64,000 nucleotides of DNA. It comes from Hoeflea sp. GTDB lineage: Bacteria; Pseudomonadota; Alphaproteobacteria; Rhizobiales; Rhizobiaceae. The notes below the pieces were generated by a model. It searched no databases and was not told the origin of the DNA. It worked only from the letters and a program-made list of their open reading frames with translations. How positions within the stretch are numbered: position 1 is the first letter of the stretch; each line of letters opens with the position of its first letter. Shown one piece after another: positions 8,289 to 17,289 of the stretch. The position numbers and the translations under genes are program-made. The stretch spans positions 62,001 to 126,000 of the forward strand of contig JAHRFE010000033.1 of NCBI GenBank assembly GCA_019084245.1. The letters are read 5' to 3'.

Positions 8289-9392
8289 ATGGGTTTCAAA
8301 TGCGGCATCGTCGGGCTGCCCAATGTCGGCAAGTCCACCCTGTTCAACGCACTGACGCGGACGGCCGCCGCCCAGGCCGCAAATTATCCGTTCTGCACCA
8401 TCGAGCCCAACACCGGCGAAGTCGCCGTTCCCGATCCGCGGCTCAAGAAGCTCGCCACGGTGGCTGGATCCAAGGAAATCATCCCGACCCGCATCTCCTT
8501 CGTCGACATCGCCGGCCTGGTGCGCGGCGCGTCGAAGGGCGAGGGCCTGGGCAACAAGTTCCTCGCCAATATCCGCGAAGTCGACGCCATCGTGCATGTG
8601 CTCAGGTGCTTCGAGGATGACGACATCACCCATGTCGAAGGCCGCATCAATCCGGTGGGCGACGCCGACACCATCGAGACCGAGCTGATGATCTCCGATC
8701 TCGAAAGCCTCGAGCGCCGCACAGAGCAGACCCGCAAGCGCGCCGCCTCCAAGGACAAGGAGTCGATGACGGTGCTGCCGATCATGGAAGCGGCGCTGAA
8801 GCTCCTGCAGGACGGCAAGCCGGTGCGCACGCTGCTCAAGACGCTGGCGCCCGAAGAGCTCGAGATCCTCAAGGGGCTCAACCTTCTGACCTCGCACCCG
8901 GTGCTCTATGTCTGCAACGTTTCGGAAGCCGATGCGGTGGCGGGCAATGCCCACACCGAAGCCGTGGCGAAGATGGCCGCCGAACAGGGCGCGGAGAGCA
9001 TCATCATTTCCGCAGCCATTGAATCCGAGGTGGCGCAGCTGCCCGACGAGGAATCCCAGGAATTCCTGGCGGCACTCGGGCTTGAGGAAGCCGGGCTCGA
9101 CCGCCTGATCCGGGCTGGCTACCATCTGCTCGATCTGATCACCTATTTCACGGTCGGTCCGAAGGAAACCCGGGCCTGGACCATCGAGCGCGGCACCAAG
9201 GCGCCGGGTGCGGCCGGCGTCATTCACACCGATTTCGAGCGCGGCTTCATCCGCGCCTTCACCATCGCCTATGACGACTACGTCACGCTGGGCGGCGAAG
9301 TGCCCGCCAAGGAAGCCGGTAAGGCGCGCGACGAAGGCAAGGAATATGTGGTTCAGGACGGCGACGTCATCCATTTCCGCTTCAACACCTGA
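8289..9392 (+). CDS. ychF: Redox-regulated ATPase YchF (Obg-like)
   Basis: A conserved OLA1/YchF P-loop ATPase that associates with ribosomes. The 367-residue protein has Walker A GLPNVGKST near residue 10, a switch region ending DIAGLVRGASKGEGLGN, and NVSE in place of the NKxD guanine motif, which explains the ATP preference in this family. The C-terminal TGS domain ends with YVVQDGDVIHFRFN. The start is ATG 8289 with AAGGA upstream. Confidence 0.96.
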   Translation: MGFKCGIVGLPNVGKSTLFNALTRTAAAQAANYPFCTIEPNTGEVAVPDPRLKKLATVAGSKEIIPTRISFVDIAGLVRGASKGEGLGNKFLANIREVDAIVHVLRCFEDDDITHVEGRINPVGDADTIETELMISDLESLERRTEQTRKRAASKDKESMTVLPIMEAALKLLQDGKPVRTLLKTLAPEELEILKGLNLLTSHPVLYVCNVSEADAVAGNAHTEAVAKMAAEQGAESIIISAAIESEVAQLPDEESQEFLAALGLEEAGLDRLIRAGYHLLDLITYFTVGPKETRAWTIERGTKAPGAAGVIHTDFERGFIRAFTIAYDDYVTLGGEVPAKEAGKARDEGKEYVVQDGDVIHFRFNT

Positions 9393-9508
9393 CGCCTGAT
9401 CCACGCAGGGACCGGCAGGTCACGGAATGCGCTGGTTGATGGAAGGGGCTGGCACTACCCGGTTGCATCCGCCTTGCGCTCCTGCGGCCTTCGGTGCAGG
9501 TTCGCGCC

Positions 9509-10153
9509 ATGAACACCCAGACCCATCTGCTGCTCGCAGCAGCCCTGTTTGCCCGGCCCGGCCGCGACAACCGTCTGCGCAATGCCGCGGTCATCACCGG
9601 GGCATTGCTGCCTGACGCCGTGATCTTCGTGATGTTCGCATGGTCCAAGCTGGTGGGCGCGCCGGAGCAGGACGTCTGGTCCGACTGGTATTTCAATCCG
9701 CCGTGGCTGACCGCGATCGACTGGATGAACTCGCTGCCGCTGTTTGGCACGGTTCTGCTTGTCGGTTGGCTGTTGCCCAGGGACCCGCCCGGCCTGGACG
9801 TCCTGTCATCGGCTCTGATGCTGTTCGCGCTGGCGGCGATCAGCCATCTGCTCGGCGATCTCCCGCTGCATGTGGATGACGGGCATGCCCATTTCGTGCC
9901 GTTCTCCCAGTGGCGATTTGTTTCGCCCGTCTCCTACTGGGATCCCCGTCACTACGGAACCATCGCCTCGCTCATTGAGCTGGCGCTGGGGATGGTGCTG
10001 ATCGTCGTGCTCTGGCGGCGTTTCACCAACAGGCTGGTGCGGGTGTTGCTGGCATTTGCCGTCCTCGCCTTCGCCGTTCCCTATGTCTGGTTCGTGCTGC
10101 TCGGCGGCCACAGCGATCACTTTGCCGCCCTCGGACAGGCGGTGGCGGCGTGA
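9509..10153 (+). CDS. Integral membrane protein, YdjM/DUF457-like
   Basis: 214 residues with about five or six hydrophobic segments. Conserved polar residues cluster in HLLLAAALFARPG near the N-terminus, GALLPD, and HLLGDLPLHVDDGHAHFVPF, the last resembling the His/Asp pattern of the LexA-binding YdjM or DUF457 membrane hydrolases. Similar rhizobial proteins are often mislabelled as CobQ. The start ATG 9509 begins the coherent protein. Activity is not known. Confidence 0.6.
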   Translation: MNTQTHLLLAAALFARPGRDNRLRNAAVITGALLPDAVIFVMFAWSKLVGAPEQDVWSDWYFNPPWLTAIDWMNSLPLFGTVLLVGWLLPRDPPGLDVLSSALMLFALAAISHLLGDLPLHVDDGHAHFVPFSQWRFVSPVSYWDPRHYGTIASLIELALGMVLIVVLWRRFTNRLVRVLLAFAVLAFAVPYVWFVLLGGHSDHFAALGQAVAA

Positions 10154-10273
10154 GCGCAACAGACAGACCTCCGCCCCTGGCCAGGCGCCGGAAACCGGCA
10201 CTCCGGCCCGGAGCGGCTCATGCAATCACGCCTGTCCGTCAGCGCTCAATTCGATCCATGAGCGCGGCATGAA

Positions 10274-10480
10274 TCAGGTCTTCTTCACCGGACAGGTCGA
10301 CAATCCGATCATCGAGTAGAGCGGGCAGGTCCCGAACAGGCCGGTGAACAGCGGGATGATGCCGATCAGCGTGAACCAGCGCCATGAGGCGTCCGGATAG
10401 ACAAAGAACATCGCCAGCAACACGAGGCCTGCAACGATGCGGAGAACGCGGTCGATACCGCCGACATTGGATTTGAACAT
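10274..10480 (-). CDS. DUF2892 (YgaP-type) small membrane protein
   Basis: A 68-residue protein matching the DUF2892 family: NVGGIDRVLRIVAGL, a transmembrane pair, then GTCPLYSMIGLSTCP with two conserved Cys. Relatives form the membrane part of the YgaP rhodanese and often sit near sulfur-handling genes. It has a strong AGGAG ribosome site. A palindrome and an FNR/FixK-type box lie upstream. Confidence 0.85.
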   Translation of the reverse strand: MFKSNVGGIDRVLRIVAGLVLLAMFFVYPDASWRWFTLIGIIPLFTGLFGTCPLYSMIGLSTCPVKKT

Positions 10481-10532
10481 GAGGGGCTCCTTGTTAACTG
10501 GGCATTCCCGTTTCATTGGCATTCCAGCCAAT

Positions 10533-10549
10533 ATGTATCAAAGATACAT
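10533..10549 (-). promoter_or_regulatory. Palindromic operator candidate before the DUF2892 gene
   Basis: ATGTATC-AAA-GATACAT has perfect 7-base arms and overlaps the expected -10 of the DUF2892 gene (minus-strand TATCTT, 10546-10541). An ArsR-type or similar repressor is a reasonable guess. Confidence 0.45.
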
Positions 10550-10567
10550 CATATAAGCGGGTCCACA

Positions 10568-10581
10568 TTGACAAGGATCAA
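10568..10581 (-). promoter_or_regulatory. FNR/FixK-type box
   Basis: TTGACAAGGATCAA fits TTGAC-N4-ATCAA. Its centre lies about 41 bases upstream of the start predicted by the TATCTT element for the minus-strand DUF2892 gene, the class II activator distance. Confidence 0.5.
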
Positions 10582-10729
10582 ACCGCAGCGATCACCCGAT
10601 CATTTCCTGGCGCGCCATTGGGGCGGCTATTTTCCTGAATTCAGAATGACTTGGGCAAACATAACCTTTCACGGCCTATGGAATTCCTCTAGATTGCGCG
10701 CAAACATGATCACCAAAGAGATATTTTAC

Positions 10730-11203
10730 ATGGCTGAAGACGACCTTCTCCATTTCGAGGACCTAGAACCTGGCATGGTGTTTCCGCTGGGGCCGAAGAA
10801 CGTTGCAGCCGATGAAATCGTCGCCTTCGCGATGGAGTATGACGCGCAGCCGATGCATCTGGACGAAGAGGCAGGCCGGAACTCCATCCTTGGCGGCCTC
10901 GCGGCCTCGGGATGGCATACCTGCTCGATGATGATGCGGATGATGACCGACTCCTACCTGCTGCGGATGGCCGCCGAAGGCGCCCCCGGCATCGATTACG
11001 TCAAGTGGAAGAAGCCGGTGTTGGCAGGCGACGTGCTTTCGGGGGAGACCCGGGTGCTCGACAGCCGCACATCCAATTCCCGTCCGGGGATCGGCATCGT
11101 CAGCTTCCGGCACGAACTGCGCAACCAGAGGGGCGAAACGGTGCTGGAATCAGAAAACCCGATCATGCTGCGCAGGCGCGCGCCGGAGGCATCCAGACCG
11201 TGA
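10730..11203 (+). CDS. MaoC-family (R)-hydratase
   Basis: A 157-residue hot-dog-fold hydratase. The segment EYDAQPMHLDEEAG supplies the predicted catalytic Asp38 and His43 of the MaoC/hydratase-2 family, and GGLAASGWHT follows. It probably hydrates an enoyl-CoA or related thioester. ATG 10730 was preferred over an ATG at 10706 because an AAAGAG element lies just before it. It overlaps the next MaoC gene by four bases (GTGA), so the pair probably works together. Confidence 0.85.
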   Translation: MAEDDLLHFEDLEPGMVFPLGPKNVAADEIVAFAMEYDAQPMHLDEEAGRNSILGGLAASGWHTCSMMMRMMTDSYLLRMAAEGAPGIDYVKWKKPVLAGDVLSGETRVLDSRTSNSRPGIGIVSFRHELRNQRGETVLESENPIMLRRRAPEASRP

Positions 11204-11688
11204 CCCGTGATCCTGCATTCGAACCCGGCGCCCGCAAGAAACTGGGCAGCCATGTCTTCACCGCGGACGCCATCATCGACTTCGCCCGCCAGTTCGACCC
11301 GCAGCGGTTCCATATCGATGCCGAAGCCGCCAGGGACAGCGTGTTTGGCGGTTTGTGTGCGTCGGGATGGCACACGGCGTCCGTCTGGATGAAACTCAAC
11401 ATCGCCGCCAGCACCGCCGAAGCCGAACAGGCCAAGGCCGAGGGCAAAGCCTTGCCCGAATTCGGCCCCTCACCCGGCTTCCGAAATCTCAGATGGTTCA
11501 AGCCGGTCTATGCTGGCGACGAGATCTTCTACTCGCTAACGATCCGCGGCTCCCGCCCGCTTGCCTCACGCCCCGGATGGTCGATCCTGGAGCTGATCTC
11601 GGAAGCCCATGACAAGGACGGCACTCTGGTGATGAGTTTCGATTCAGCCGCGCTGATCCGGTTTCCCGAAGAAGATCAGGCAGAGTAA
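11200..11688 (+). CDS. MaoC-family hydratase, second of a pair
   Basis: 162 residues starting at a GTG that overlaps the upstream stop; GGAGG lies about 10 bases before it. The FDPQRFHIDAEAA segment keeps Asp33 and His38 but has Arg where Pro is usual. GGLCASGWHT is shared with the upstream protein, so they are diverged duplicates. A heteromeric hydratase is possible, as is a subfunction of one copy. The substrate is unknown. Confidence 0.85.
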   Translation: MTRDPAFEPGARKKLGSHVFTADAIIDFARQFDPQRFHIDAEAARDSVFGGLCASGWHTASVWMKLNIAASTAEAEQAKAEGKALPEFGPSPGFRNLRWFKPVYAGDEIFYSLTIRGSRPLASRPGWSILELISEAHDKDGTLVMSFDSAALIRFPEEDQAE

Positions 11689-11733
11689 GGCGCGCCAACG
11701 GCTGACACAGATCTGCAAGGGTCTGGATGTCGC

Positions 11734-12282
11734 TCAGTGGCCTTCATAGGAAATCAGCGTGCGCACCTGAACGCCGAGGTCCTCGAGCTTCTTGCGGCCG
11801 CCAAGGTCGGGAAGGTCGATGACGAAACACGCCGCGATGATGTCGGCGCCCATCTGCCTGAGCAGCTTGACCGCGCCTTCGGCGGTGCCGCCGGTCGCGA
11901 TCAGATCGTCAACCAGAATCACGCTCTCGCCCTCGGCGATGGCATCCTTGTGCATTTCCATTTCATCGACGCCATATTCGAGGCTGTAGGCCACGCGCAC
12001 GGTCTCGTGCGGCAGCTTGCCCTTCTTGCGGATCGGCACGAAACCGGCTGACAATTGGTGCGCCATGGCGCCGCCAAGAATGAAGCCGCGCGCCTCGATG
12101 CCGGCGATCTTGGAGACCCTGAGCCCTGCATAGGGATGGACCAGCTCATCCACCGCCCGGCGGAACGCCCGCGGCTGACCCAGAAGCGTGGTGATGTCGC
12201 GAAACAGGATGCCGGGTTTGGGATAATCCGGAATCGTGCGGATGGCGGCGCGCAGTTCGTTTTCAAGATTGGTCATGGACAT
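11734..12282 (-). CDS. apt: Adenine phosphoribosyltransferase
   Basis: Salvages adenine to AMP using PRPP. The 182-residue protein has the N-terminal [18 protein letters not shown] signature and the PRPP loop [17 protein letters not shown]. Two Met codons (12282 and 12276) are both possible starts; neither has a strong ribosome site. It lies downstream of petABC on the same strand, separated from petC by a strong stem-loop, so it is probably transcribed on its own. Confidence 0.95.
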   Translation of the reverse strand: MSMTNLENELRAAIRTIPDYPKPGILFRDITTLLGQPRAFRRAVDELVHPYAGLRVSKIAGIEARGFILGGAMAHQLSAGFVPIRKKGKLPHETVRVAYSLEYGVDEMEMHKDAIAEGESVILVDDLIATGGTAEGAVKLLRQMGADIIAACFVIDLPDLGGRKKLEDLGVQVRTLISYEGH

Positions 12283-12364
12283 TGTCCCAGTGTGAAGTCG
12301 CCGCAAGGTGATGCTGCAGTCTGTCCCGCCACCCGTCGCGGCGCAAGCGCGTTGACCGGACATG

Positions 12365-12390
12365 GATACGCCGCCCGGAGGCGGCGTATC
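12365..12390 (-). terminator. Stem-loop after petC
   Basis: GATACGCCGCC pairs perfectly with GGCGGCGTATC around a four-base loop, 26 bases beyond the petC stop. No long T run follows, so this is a probable rather than certain terminator of petABC. Confidence 0.6.
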
Positions 12391-12415
12391 TGGTTTGATC
12401 CGTGAGCCGAAAGGT

Positions 12416-13294
12416 TCAATGCGGCTGTTTGGAGAACACGGCTTTCTTGGTCAGGTACATCAGACCCGTGAACAACGCCAAGAAGATCAGCACCATGAAA
12501 CCCAGGCGCTTGCGGTCCTCAAGGTGCGGTTCCGCAGCCCACATCAGGAACGCGGATACATCCTTTGAATACTGGTCGAGCGTTTCAGGCGTCCCGTCAT
12601 CATAGGTGACGAAGCCTTCATCGATCGGCTGCGCCATCGCAAGCGAGGTTCCGCCGACGAAATACGGATTGAAGTAGTTGCCATCGGCGACGGTATAGCC
12701 CTCCGGCGGCTCCTGGTAGCCGGTCAGCAGCGAGTAGAGGTAATCCGGGCCACCTTCCTGATACTGGGTGAAGATGTCGAAGACGAAGGTCGGGAAGCCG
12801 CGCTCGACGCCGCGCGCCTTGGCAATCAATGACAGATCCGGCGGGGCGGCGCCATTGTTGGCATAGGCTGCCGCTGCCGCGTTCGGGAACGGCGACGGGA
12901 AATGATCGGCCGGGATGGCGGGACGGGTGAACATCTCGCCTTCCGCATTCGGGCCGTCCTCGACTTCGTAATTCGCCGCAAAGGATTTGACCTGATCCTC
13001 CGAGTAGCCCAGATCCTCGAGGGTCCTGAACGCAACCAGGTCCATCGAATGGCAGGCTGCGCAGACTTCCGCAAAGACCTTCAGGCCACGCTGAAGCTGG
13101 GCCTTGTCATACTTGCCGAAGGGTCCCGCGAACGACCAGTCGACGTTCTTCGGCTTGAGGAGCGGGTAATGACCATCTTCCTGCGCGTGCTCGATGGCGG
13201 TGGCGAGATCGTGCCCGTCCTGGGCGCGGGCAGAGCTCATCGCTGTGGAGGCGATGGCCGCGATCAGCGCGATGCTTGTTACAAACTTATTCAT
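12416..13294 (-). CDS. petC: Cytochrome c1 of the bc1 complex
   Basis: Heme-bearing subunit passing electrons from the Rieske protein to cytochrome c. The 292-residue precursor has a signal peptide of about 24 residues (ending SSARA), the heme c site CAACH near residue 79, and a C-terminal membrane anchor near residues 266-285 ([18 protein letters not shown]). An axial Met is expected in the C-terminal third. An AAAGGAA site precedes the ATG. Unlike in some rhizobia, cytochrome b and c1 are separate genes here, 25 bases apart. Confidence 0.97.
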   Translation of the reverse strand: MNKFVTSIALIAAIASTAMSSARAQDGHDLATAIEHAQEDGHYPLLKPKNVDWSFAGPFGKYDKAQLQRGLKVFAEVCAACHSMDLVAFRTLEDLGYSEDQVKSFAANYEVEDGPNAEGEMFTRPAIPADHFPSPFPNAAAAAYANNGAAPPDLSLIAKARGVERGFPTFVFDIFTQYQEGGPDYLYSLLTGYQEPPEGYTVADGNYFNPYFVGGTSLAMAQPIDEGFVTYDDGTPETLDQYSKDVSAFLMWAAEPHLEDRKRLGFMVLIFLALFTGLMYLTKKAVFSKQPH

Positions 13295-13319
13295 TGTTTG
13301 AATTCCTTTCAGCCGCTGA

Positions 13320-14576
13320 TCAAGCCTTGGCAGTCTTTTCGAGTACCGCTTCGGTAATCGAATTGGGCAGCCGTTTCGGTTTTTCGATCAGGCCCAGAAC
13401 CGGCATGATGACGAGGAAGAAGCCGAAGTAGTAGATTGTGCCCAGCAGAGACAGCAGCGTGTAGAGATCCGTCGCCGCGCGCGAACCGAGCCAGCCGAGG
13501 AAGATGCAGTCGGCCACGAAGATCCAGAAGAACAGCTTGTACCAGGGACGGTAGACTGCCGAGCGGATCTTCGACGTATCAAGCCAGGGCAGGAAGAACA
13601 GCACGATGATCGAGCCGAACATCACCAGAACGCCGCCGAGCTTCGAATCGATAGGCCCGATGTCGAAGGTGATGGCGCGCAGCATCGCGTAGAACGGAAG
13701 ATAGTACCATTCCGGAACGATGTGAGCCGGCGTCTTCAGCGAATCGGCCATGATGTAGTTGTCGGGATGGCCGAGATAGTTGGGCATGAAGAAGATGAAC
13801 CAGGCGAACACGAACAGGAACACCGTGACGCCAACTCCATCCTTCACCGTCGCATAGGGCGTGAAAGGCAGGGTGTCCGTCTTCGACTTCACCTCGACGC
13901 CGGTCGGGTTTGTCTGGCCGGTCACATGCAGCGCCCAGACGTGCAGGACAACGACGCCGGCGATCATGAAGGGCAGCAGGTAATGCAGCGAGAAGAAGCG
14001 GTTGAGCGTCGGTTGATCGACCGCGAAACCGCCCAGGAGGAACTGCTGGATCCACTCGCCGATAAGAGGGAACGCCGTGAAGAAGCCGGTGATCACCGTA
14101 GCCCCCCAGAACGACATCTGACCCCAAGGCAGCACGTAGCCCATGAATCCGGTGGCCATCATCAGAAGGTAGATGACAACGCCAAGGATCCAGAGGATCT
14201 CGCGCGGCGCCTTGTAGGAACCGTAATAGAGACCGCGTGCAATGTGCAGATAGACGGCGATGAAGAAGAAGGACGCACCGTTGGAGTGCATGTAGCGCAG
14301 CAGCCAGCCATTGTTGACGTCGCGCATGATCTTCTCGACCGAATTGAAGGCGAGCGCGGTGTCGGCGACATAGTGCATGGCAAGAACCACGCCGGTGAGG
14401 ATCTGCACCACCAGCATCACCGACAGCATGGCGCCGAAGGTGTAAGCATAGTTCAGGTTGCGCGGCACCGGATAGGAGACGAAGCTGTCATGCGACAGCC
14501 GCATCAGCGGAAGGCGCGAGTCCATCCATTTGCCAATGCCTGTCGTCGGATTGTAGGTCGAATGATCGCCACTCAT
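13320..14576 (-). CDS. petB: Cytochrome b of the bc1 complex
   Basis: A 418-residue membrane protein that oxidises ubiquinol and holds both b hemes. The quinol-site motif [15 protein letters not shown] is intact, as are the heme-binding His in the HSNGASFFF and [21 protein letters not shown] helices. Eight transmembrane helices are expected. It sits between petA and petC in a single operon. Confidence 0.97.
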   Translation of the reverse strand: MSGDHSTYNPTTGIGKWMDSRLPLMRLSHDSFVSYPVPRNLNYAYTFGAMLSVMLVVQILTGVVLAMHYVADTALAFNSVEKIMRDVNNGWLLRYMHSNGASFFFIAVYLHIARGLYYGSYKAPREILWILGVVIYLLMMATGFMGYVLPWGQMSFWGATVITGFFTAFPLIGEWIQQFLLGGFAVDQPTLNRFFSLHYLLPFMIAGVVVLHVWALHVTGQTNPTGVEVKSKTDTLPFTPYATVKDGVGVTVFLFVFAWFIFFMPNYLGHPDNYIMADSLKTPAHIVPEWYYLPFYAMLRAITFDIGPIDSKLGGVLVMFGSIIVLFFLPWLDTSKIRSAVYRPWYKLFFWIFVADCIFLGWLGSRAATDLYTLLSLLGTIYYFGFFLVIMPVLGLIEKPKRLPNSITEAVLEKTAKA

Positions 14577-14590
14577 GGTAATTTGTCCCC

Positions 14591-15169
14591 TTAACCGATC
14601 TGGATGACAGTGTCAGACGTGAACGCAAACGTCGGCACGGGCAGGTTTTCCGGCGCCGGGCCTTTGCGAATACGTCCGGACGTGTCGTAGTGCGAACCGT
14701 GGCACGGGCAGAACCAGCCGCCGAAATCGCCGGCCTGGCCGAGCGGAATGCAGCCCAGATGGGTGCAGACGCCGATCTGAACGAGCCAGTTTTCCTTGCC
14801 CTCGCCTGCGGAGCGAGCGACATCTGTCGCCTCTGCGGTGGCGTCAAGATTGGCGTTGCGCGCCAACGGATCCTTGAGATCGGCTATGGCGACGGCCTTG
14901 GACTCTTCGATCTCTTCCGGGGTGCGATTGCGAATGAACACAGGCTTGCCGCGCCATTTGACGGTCAATGACATGCCGGGCTCGACGCTTGCAACGTTCA
15001 CCTCGATTGTCGAAACCGCCAGCGTCGAGGCGTCGGGGCGCATCTGGTCGATGAACGGCCAGGCAAACGCCGCCGCGCCGACCGCTGCCGTAGCCCCGGT
15101 GGTGATGTAAAGAAAATCGCGGCGGGTTGGTTCACCCGCGCCTTCGCTGTGTGTCATTGGCTCACTCAC
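14591..15169 (-). CDS. petA: Rieske iron-sulfur subunit of the bc1 complex
   Basis: A 192-residue protein whose N-terminal TRRDFLY is a Tat-type signal that also acts as a membrane anchor. The [2Fe-2S] ligands lie in [10 protein letters not shown] and CPCHGSHYD. The start at 15169 is GTG; an ATG four codons on (15157) is the alternative. First gene of the petABC operon. Confidence 0.96.
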   Translation of the reverse strand: MSEPMTHSEGAGEPTRRDFLYITTGATAAVGAAAFAWPFIDQMRPDASTLAVSTIEVNVASVEPGMSLTVKWRGKPVFIRNRTPEEIEESKAVAIADLKDPLARNANLDATAEATDVARSAGEGKENWLVQIGVCTHLGCIPLGQAGDFGGWFCPCHGSHYDTSGRIRKGPAPENLPVPTFAFTSDTVIQIG

Positions 15170-15241
15170 GGCTCAACGTCCTCTTCAAGCTGCGTCCGGT
15201 TCAGACTTCCGTCACCCGCCTGGGCGAACCTGACCCCCACC

Positions 15242-15271
15242 GCTATAAGCGGATTCGGCCCCTGCCGACAA
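15242..15271 (-). promoter_or_regulatory. Candidate petABC promoter
   Basis: Minus-strand TTGTCG (15271-15266) and TATAGC (15247-15242) lie 18 bases apart, giving a leader of about 70 bases before petA. Confidence 0.45.
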
Positions 15272-15375
15272 TGCGGCGAAAATCTGGCAATCGCGCGGTA
15301 TCTATTCGCGTTGGACGGAGAAGTCCAGACCGGAGGCGGACAGAGGGGCACAATGTCGCGGGAAAATCAGCCAGA

Positions 15376-17250
15376 CTATTCCGCGGCTTCGTCCACACCG
15401 ATGAAGCCGCCCGACTGCCGGGCCCACAGATCGGCGTAGAGACCGCCGCGCGCCAGCAATTCGGCATGCGTGCCCGCCTCGATGATGCGTCCCTCGTCCA
15501 TCACCACCAGGCGATCCATCCGGGCGATGGTGGAAAGCCGGTGGGCGATGGCGATGACGGTCTTGCCTTCCATCAACTCGTCGAGGTTTTCCTGGATCGC
15601 CGCCTCGACTTCCGAATCGAGCGCCGAGGTCGCCTCGTCCAGGACCAGGATCGGCGCGTTCTTGAGCATGACCCGGGCAATGGCGATGCGCTGGCGCTGC
15701 CCGCCCGACAGCTTCACGCCGCGATCGCCGACATGGGCATCAAGTCCCTTGCGGCCGCGCTGGTCTGACAGGCCCTCGATGAAATTCAGCGCCTCGGCGG
15801 TGCGCGCCGCCTCGAGGATTTCCGCGTCACCGGCGTCGGGACGTCCGAACACGATGTTCTCGCGGATCGAGCGGTGCAGCAGCGAGGTGTCCTGTGTGAC
15901 CATGCCGATCGCCTGGCGCAGCGATTCCTGGCTGACCTCGGCAATGTTCTGGCCATCGATCTCGATCTTGCCCGATTGCAGATCGTAAAACCGCAGGAGC
16001 AGATTGACGAAGGTCGATTTGCCGGCGCCGGAGCGGCCGACCAGCCCGAGCTTCTCGCCCGGAGTGATGGTCAGCGACAGATCGTCGATCACCGGCTGTT
16101 CCGGGTCATAGCCGAAGCTTGCGTGGTCAAACCGCACCACCGCCTTGTCAACCTTCAGCTCCGGCGCGCCGTCGCGGTCGGTCAGCCCGATCGGCCGGGC
16201 CACCAGTTCGGCGGAGTTCTGCAGCGTGCCGAGATTGCGCATCAACCCGTTGAGCTGGGTCATCATCCGCCCGAGCAGCATGTTGAGCCTGAGCACCAGC
16301 GACAGCGTGAACGCCACCGAGCCCACCGAGATCGCGCCGGTGAGCCAGAGATTGATCGAGAACCCGGCAATCGCCGCGATCATGATGCCCGACAGCGCCG
16401 CGAGCGATGCGCGCACCCCGGTCAGATGCCGGGTGAAGGGGATGATCGCAGCCAGGAACTGGTCAAATCCCTCCCTTATATACCGATCATTGTCGGCTTC
16501 GCGGGCATAGAGCTTGAGCGTCTGGATATTGGAATAGCTGTCGGTGATGCGCCCGGTCAGCATGGACGAGGCCTCCGCGCTGGCGCGTGCATGCCGCCTT
16601 ATGCGCGGCACGAAATACCGCGCCAGCAGCCCGAACGCCACGACCCAGAACAGCACCAGCGCCGACAGCCGCCAGTCGAGCTGCGCCACCAGCGCCATGG
16701 TGGTGGCGGTGTAGATCAGGATGAACCAGACCACCTGCAGAAGCGCCACCATGAAATCGCCGGTGGCCTGGCCGGCAGACCAGACCTTGGTGACGATTCG
16801 GCCTGCAAAATCATTCTGGAAGAAACTCAGGCTCTGGCGCGACACATGGGCGTGCGCCTGCCAGCGCACCAGGTTGTAGAACCCGGGTACGACCGTCTGT
16901 TCCTCGACAAGGGCTGCGATGGTGACCACGACAAACCGCGCCAGCACCACCACGAACAGCATGAACGCCAGCGTCGGACCGTGTGCCGCGACCAGGCCAT
17001 CCCAGCCGGCGGTCGGCTCCGCCGCATCAAGCACATCGACCAGCTGGCCGACAAAATAGAACAGCGCCGCCTCAAGCAGCGCCACCAGGCCGCCGAGCGC
17101 CAGCATCAAGGCAAAGGCGCCCTTGGCCTGGCCGACATAATGGCGCAGGAACCCGAACGTCGACGCGGGCGGCCGGTAGCTCTTGCGCCGGACAAACGGA
17201 TCGATCCAGCTTTCGAACACAGTGAGCAGGGGTCGGAAAATCATCGGCAT
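15376..17250 (-). CDS. MsbA-type ABC exporter, second of a tandem pair
   Basis: A 624-residue half-transporter: six-helix membrane domain (about residues 40-330) and ATPase domain (about 365-600). Walker A is GLVGRSGAGKST, the signature LSGGQRQRIAIARVML, and Walker B DEATSALDSE with its catalytic Glu. The N-terminal Met can be 17250 or 17244. It follows the similar exporter at 17290 after 39 bases. Either a heterodimer or two homodimers is possible; both ATPase sites look active. Lipid or drug export is the usual role. Confidence 0.9.
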   Translation of the reverse strand: MPMIFRPLLTVFESWIDPFVRRKSYRPPASTFGFLRHYVGQAKGAFALMLALGGLVALLEAALFYFVGQLVDVLDAAEPTAGWDGLVAAHGPTLAFMLFVVVLARFVVVTIAALVEEQTVVPGFYNLVRWQAHAHVSRQSLSFFQNDFAGRIVTKVWSAGQATGDFMVALLQVVWFILIYTATTMALVAQLDWRLSALVLFWVVAFGLLARYFVPRIRRHARASAEASSMLTGRITDSYSNIQTLKLYAREADNDRYIREGFDQFLAAIIPFTRHLTGVRASLAALSGIMIAAIAGFSINLWLTGAISVGSVAFTLSLVLRLNMLLGRMMTQLNGLMRNLGTLQNSAELVARPIGLTDRDGAPELKVDKAVVRFDHASFGYDPEQPVIDDLSLTITPGEKLGLVGRSGAGKSTFVNLLLRFYDLQSGKIEIDGQNIAEVSQESLRQAIGMVTQDTSLLHRSIRENIVFGRPDAGDAEILEAARTAEALNFIEGLSDQRGRKGLDAHVGDRGVKLSGGQRQRIAIARVMLKNAPILVLDEATSALDSEVEAAIQENLDELMEGKTVIAIAHRLSTIARMDRLVVMDEGRIIEAGTHAELLARGGLYADLWARQSGGFIGVDEAAE

Positions 17251-17289
17251 AACAATAGGGCGTGCGGGTTATTTGGCAATCCGCACGTC

